The translations under genes and the position numbers were made by a program. Shown piece after piece: positions 58,872 through 64,000 of a DNA stretch of 64,000 nucleotides; within the stretch, counting starts at the first letter, position 1, and the number at the start of each line of letters is the position of its first letter. The notes under the pieces were generated by a model, which ran no database searches, had not been told where the DNA came from, and was given only the letters and a program-made list of their open reading frames with translations. This DNA comes from Eutypella sp. D-1 (taxonomy: Eukaryota > Ascomycota > Sordariomycetes > Xylariales > Diatrypaceae): positions 1,426,001-1,490,000 of the forward strand of contig JAJTTP010000010.1 in NCBI GenBank assembly GCA_023313575.1, given 5' to 3'.

Positions 58872-61750
58872 AGTCACGATGGATTTGTTGTAGAAGGAAG
58901 AACCCTACTAAATAATTATGCGCATGCATAGTGGTAGATAGTGTAGGCACTGCCCACATGCAGTAGTTTTTCATGGCGATCCTCATAGTACTTATTTGAC
59001 GAACACATGGGGTCCAATTGGCCTTGCATCGGTGCATCGGCTGATATGCTCAGAGGCCAGGCCAGACTCCCGATGAGGTTCCGCTCTATTTGTGTTGATG
59101 GATGGTAACCTATTTTAGGTGAATACATAAGACACACGATGCTACCAATAGCATAACCGAGATGAAGAAGAGCCTTATCCTTTTCCCCCAATAGTATGCG
59201 CCTTGTCTTTCTGCATAGCTTCAATTTTGCGACACGCCGGCAGGCCGGATAATTCACAGGACTGTACTCCCGTATCAGCCAGTATTTACTTCAAGACCAT
59301 GGGCTTAAAGCTGCCACATGTTAACGCCGCTGCTTGTGTCATAGATACGATACAATAAATACAAAGTATCGCAATAATAAACAATACGCCAGGTTGTTAC
59401 TTAAGCGCAAGATCAGGAAAAGATCTCGAGAAGCCGGGATGTTTCAAGTCTCCTCCATCTCCGAAACAGGTGTGGCGGTCAAATCACCGGCATTACTATT
59501 TCTTCTACCTTTTTCTTTCAATGGTCTTCTTATTTTTCCATTCAAGCCGGTTGGTCTCTCTAGCTGTCCCGTCCCAGTCAGCCACTTGGCCCCTTACCCG
59601 GCAGCCATCAGCTCGTCAGCCCGTCAGCCTATTTCTGCCAGGCCAGTCAGCAGCGCAACTCCTTCAGCCTATGTAGTAGAGTACTACAGCCTACTAGGCA
59701 AGTACATAGTAGTAGGAACCCGCCTCAAAATCCCCCGTGCCTGACTAGGCCCGATACGATCGAATGAAATCGACGGAAAAGGGGAGCCGGCGCCATCCAC
59801 CATCTCATATCTTACATGTTAACTACTTGTAACTTGTAGGTAGGCAGCAGGCAGGTAGATACATAGCAGGAACCCACGCACCCAAAGCGGGCCTGACACG
59901 GCGTGACGGCGATAAGGTTTAGCGTCCCTCCTGGCCCAAACTCCCAAATTTGACGTGCTTCGTGTGGTGTGTGTATCGTATCTTCGGGACCACTGGAGGA
60001 GAGCGTTATGTACTCCGTACCCGTACCCATACCCATACGTAACCTTGAAAATGTATCCATCTACCTACATGGTACGTACGTGGTAATTCGGTGGTAATTC
60101 CAGGGCTTCTTGTTCCAGCAGGTGTGCATGGGCCATGTGGCTCCCGACACGATAACAACAACAATAATAACGTAAGACTCTCGAAACAAGATTCGTCTTG
60201 CCTGCTTGCTCAGTCGCCGCTAGATCTCAGGATGACGAAGATCGATCGGGTAGGTCGATCACTTATACGTATCTTTTTTTTTTCTAGACCCTATCTCTTT
60301 GCGTCTCGACTCTTGACACATGTTCTTTCTCCTGCCTACCTAATAACAAGACCGAACCCATAGCTTTCCGCATTTGCAGATGTGAGATTGTGCTCGACCC
60401 TTCAGCCTTCCGGTTGGGTCAGAAAGGTGCTCCAAGATTGTCGCGATTTGTCGCCTGAAGGGGAGGTTAGTCCATATTTAGCCTACTAGATAGCATCTAT
60501 CCGTCCGACCTCGTATACCTAGTACCTCTAAGTCTGCATCACGGTGAGCGGTCGGCGAACATTCGACCAGCTATGCCAACCAAAACTAACTCATCCAGGA
60601 TTCGAGGAAGCGAGCGGCACAAGCTTTCCCACGATAGCTTATGTAGCTAATCCTGAAGTCATTTCCATAGCGAGGTGCCGGCATGGGCCTGCCGACGCAG
60701 GTAGCAGTCTGTCGGACGCAGCCTTCAGGAGTAGTGGTCACAGTCCGCTAACCACTGCATGCCTATAGAAGGCCAGCATATAGCTGCTTGGCACTCCGCA
60801 GCTCGCGCGGCCATTGGGTCGCGCATTCGCGGTTCTCATTTTACCAGTCCCGCGCGCTTCAGCCATAGTTCAATAGCTCGGGTCGTTGGCTGAAATAAGA
60901 TGAGACCTGTCTGTCCACGGGACATTCGAACTATGAGATACTGTTACTCAGTATTCGGCAGAAATATACGCTGTGAATTAATTTCGTCTTTCGGTTGCCA
61001 AGGCGATGTTATGCGCTCCTACGTGCTGCGTGTGCGGTGAGGCCTATGTAGATTGAAGGAGGCATCTCATGAACCCGTTAGGCTGGATATCACCAGCGTT
61101 GCATTGCTCATTTCCCCGTGGGCCGTCGTCCAACATGTAACATTCTGGAGCGCCTCGTGCCAGGTCCTCCAAACTACGAACCGCCGTTGGTCGGCGATCG
61201 CTCCGGAAGTGGCGGGGAGGATCATAGAGCCAGGCATCGTCAAATACCCCCATTACATCACCGACCCTCGAGCTAACGCCGCCAACATAGATAGCGCTCC
61301 GTGGTCCAACAGCGGCGGTCAAAGTGAGGCAGACTATGTTGACTCGGGGCAGCTCTTGGGGATCGTAATCATACCCACAGATGGTCCCGGAAACATGATG
61401 TTCACTTGCGTCTAGCTTCGAGGTGGCTTCGTCCAGCCGGGTGGCGCTTCATAATTAATGCCATCACGATAAGCTACAGATGTCTTCGAGGCCTTTCTCT
61501 GCATATCTCGGATAACATCAGATAAGCTATCACCCAAGGGTAGCAGACCCCTGAGGTCACCCTTATTCCCAGTGTCGGTCATGCTCGGTGCTACGGTCTT
61601 CCGGCCTCTCGGGCAGGGCTCGGTCACTCTGCCGGCCGGAACCAACCACGGCCTTGACGGATGGTCCCGACCTAGGATACGGGAGGCACGCCTGGCAGGC
61701 TACTCCTCTCGATATTTTCATTTCCTACTTGACGGCAATTTCGTGCCCGC

Positions 61751-62167
61751 CTAGATGTAAATGGATGTGACCCAGTAGACTGTCCTGCCAACCTGTTTGG
61801 AAAACGGTGCGGTTGCCTTCGATATCCAGTTAACCTGATTATTGAAGGTTCCATCATATGATAGACTCGTCGTCCTAGGATTACTGTTTTGAACGAACAT
61901 CAATCGAAAGTGTGACATTGCCCCTGGGTGATCAATGCCTGGTGAAGACCACACTGCTCCCCGACTGACTCTTGTGTCGGGTAGATCGCCCATACGTCTT
62001 AGCTATAACCAGTCCCCTCGCCTCCAAAGCTTAACATGAGCTGCTCGGGTTGCATCATCGTACACGATCTTGAAGCTCGTTTTTAGGAGCACTGCGTAAC
62101 TGCCTAATCCGTATGAAGTTGTATAGTAAGATGGTCCACCTAACTTGGGTATTACCGATATGTACAT
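61751..62167 (-). pseudogene. Interrupted frame, possible eroded beta-propeller lectin-like gene
   Basis: One minus-strand frame of 139 codons is broken only by a TAG at 62003-62005. It contains two similar-looking segments, FKIVYDDATRAAHVKLW followed by GDW, and FRLMFVQNSNPRTTSLSYDG followed by VNW. The spacing (hydrophobic strand, then W/Y-x-G-x-W-type end) weakly recalls blades of fungal fucose-specific lectins. Another open piece on the same strand in another frame near 61.07-61.21 kb reads FVVWRTWHEALQNVTCW. The stop could also be an intron boundary (TTATAG), so a spliced gene is not excluded. The family assignment is weak. Confidence 0.28.
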
Positions 62168-64000
62168 AGTGGTCTCAAGGAGACTCTTTATGTAACCTGT
62201 TATCCTCTGCGTTTGTCTCTCATCTCAATGTCGCGCGCCGCGGTCCATTCCGGCCTCGTGTGTTCCCCAACTCAAAGAGATCTTTTCGCTATACACCACG
62301 TTTATAATAGATATAGAAGAATGACAAGCCCGAAAGAAACTTCGAGCATCGCCTCGCCGTAGTTTTGCCTAGAAGATCACGACGGCTAAATCGAGGCCGG
62401 GACTACTGACGGTATCTATCCATCTACGCGGGCTCACCCCTTCAACCGAAGAGTCTTACCGCTGGCCGTCTCCGTACTCCGTGCCTGCGAGGGCTCGGCA
62501 GCGCAAATAGAGGGCCCGGGACTTTTCAGCCTGCAGTCTTTGACGTAACCCGCCATGAAGACATGATCTTCGTGTACCTGGTAAGGATAGGTGCTAGATA
62601 AACACGAAGGAGGCAAGTAGGACAGAGAAAAACGTAGAGGATAGCGGCAAGCAATCCTACCACCCACCCGGGCACGGGGCCGAGGCCCTCGCCATAGTAA
62701 GCGAAGGGGTTTCAACTGCCTTATAAGCTGACTGGCCTGGCTTACTACTACTACCTACCTTTCGTTCCGGAGGAGAAAACGAACCGAGACGAGGCTTTGG
62801 TATAGATGGGCCTGTCCTTTTCTATAGGTAACCCCCTCGAGCCGACTTCGCACAGCGTAGGCGTGACCATCCTGTTCTGGAGACAACACAGGCAGCCACC
62901 GCCAGCCCCCCGCCTAGCAAGCTCATTTCGTTTCATCTCTCGGAGACCTCTCTCACCTCGTCCCGGAGCGGTCGCAGAGTGCAACGAAACATAAAGCTGA
63001 AGGGGGACGGGGTTTGATGTGCGTGTATGACAGACAACATCATCTCATTCTTAAGTATCAGTCCTTGAACATTACATGACCTATCATGTTATCTAGTAGC
63101 ATGACGACCCGGAGAGACAGGCAAGCAGATGTACAGGAGGACAGAAAAATAGAAATACAGGCTGGGGGGGACAAGATGCGTCAACAGAGGTAGTAACTAA
63201 TCATCATTATCAAAGGTTGCATAAAGGAGTCGTATGTCTGTCTAGATATGTATATGTATATGCAGGAGTTGTATTCCTAGGATAGCCGGCGCGTCGTATA
63301 TTTCTTGAGTTTTGTGTGGCTGCTGTCAGGTAGCGAGTTCTCGGGCATTCCACCGTTTTCCGGATGCTTGCGTCGCCGTCGACAGAGGAGAAAAGGGGGT
63401 CTCTTGTCATTCATTAGACGGGCGATGGTAGACGAAAAGAAAGCGTTGCCCAATCTGCAAGGTTCCGCAGGCCAGAGTACAACCGGATCCTTTATCGCAA
63501 CCCCTCCCCTTCTCATTTCTTAAGTTGTTCCCTTCAAAGAGGCACTCAGAGCGCGGGTACCTGACACTTCGTTCGACGCCTTGACATCCACGTATCTCAT
63601 TCCAAAAGTAAAGGGCACTACTACTGGTCTTCTCCCTCCTACGATCGAGCGTTGGCCAAGTTCGGGGTGCCGACTAGCTACAGCTCGCTTACTTACCCAG
63701 CTGTCTGGACGTTCGGGCCCCGATCAATGGCCACGGCGCATGCAAGTGTCGACGGTGGCTTGACGTTTTGGTTCCCTCGGCATTGCCCTCCTTCCTCCCC
63801 TCATGCGGCTTCGCCCTGCCCGGCCGTTTTGTTGGGGTGCATGGACTTCTTTAAGCCCCTTCTCCCCCTCTCGGGTCTCGTCGTTAAGCAGGTCGACGTC
63901 ACCTCCGATGACCCGTCATATCATCGAGGCCCAGCGCCCAGGCAATCGCAAATGCAGGCTGGGCGCCGTTGAGACCAAAAGTAGGGATTCAGGAGCGGGG

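Larger units (their letters stand above)
54067..64000. other. 9.9 kb gene-poor region to the right edge
   Basis: No intact gene is supported. The first kilobase should include the MSB2 promoter and 5' UTR. The region is rich in simple repeats: CA run 54936-54965, a CAGGCAAGA-type tandem at about 55226-55263, CAATCA-type repeats at 56718-56762, ATGG repeat 58465-58486, and TGTGG repeat at about 58201-58218. It carries TACCTAGGTA at 56396-56405 and 58862-58871 and TACTTCGTA at 58855-58863. One interrupted minus-strand frame at 61.75-62.17 kb looks like eroded coding sequence. Confidence 0.5.

Overview
The window looks like a nuclear segment of a filamentous ascomycete (Pezizomycotina, most likely Sordariomycetes). 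The genes are eukaryotic, carry short GT-AG introns (39 to about 100 nt in most, with a few of 260-515 nt), and encode a fungal Dicer-like 1, an Msb2-type signalling mucin and fungal forms of NuA4, Paf1 and gamma-tubulin complex subunits. Species cannot be fixed from the sequence alone.

Layout. The left half (1-34.2 kb) holds nine genes: the 3' part of a kelch-repeat membrane protein (+), the NuA4 subunit Eaf7 (-), a GCP6-like gamma-tubulin complex protein (+), Dicer-like 1 (-), the PP2A regulator Tap42 (+), the Paf1-complex subunit Cdc73 (+), a two-RRM RNA-binding protein (-), the diflavin reductase Tah18 (+) and a transmembrane aspartic-protease-like protein lacking its first catalytic aspartate (-). 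From 34.2 to 42.7 kb there is no convincing gene. Three minus-strand genes follow: an F-box protein with three ubiquitin-interacting motifs resembling yeast Ufo1, an anion:cation-symporter-type MFS permease and the mucin Msb2. The last 10 kb again has no intact gene, only microsatellites and a few interrupted reading frames.

Relations between genes. This is not a biosynthetic cluster. Most genes are single-copy housekeeping or regulatory functions: chromatin and transcription (Eaf7, Cdc73), microtubule nucleation (GCP), RNA silencing (DCL1), TOR/PP2A signalling (Tap42), cytosolic Fe-S assembly (Tah18), ubiquitin-dependent turnover (F-box/UIM) and surface sensing (Msb2, perhaps the protease-like receptor). 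Exon structures were worked out by hand from splice sites, frame continuity and family conservation.

The most unusual signal outside genes is a dispersed short-motif family. The exact palindrome TACCTAGGTA occurs at least six times and TACGAAGTA (either strand) at least seven times. All copies found are intergenic and some are fused. I saw no CRISPR, prophage, intact transposon, rRNA or tRNA.
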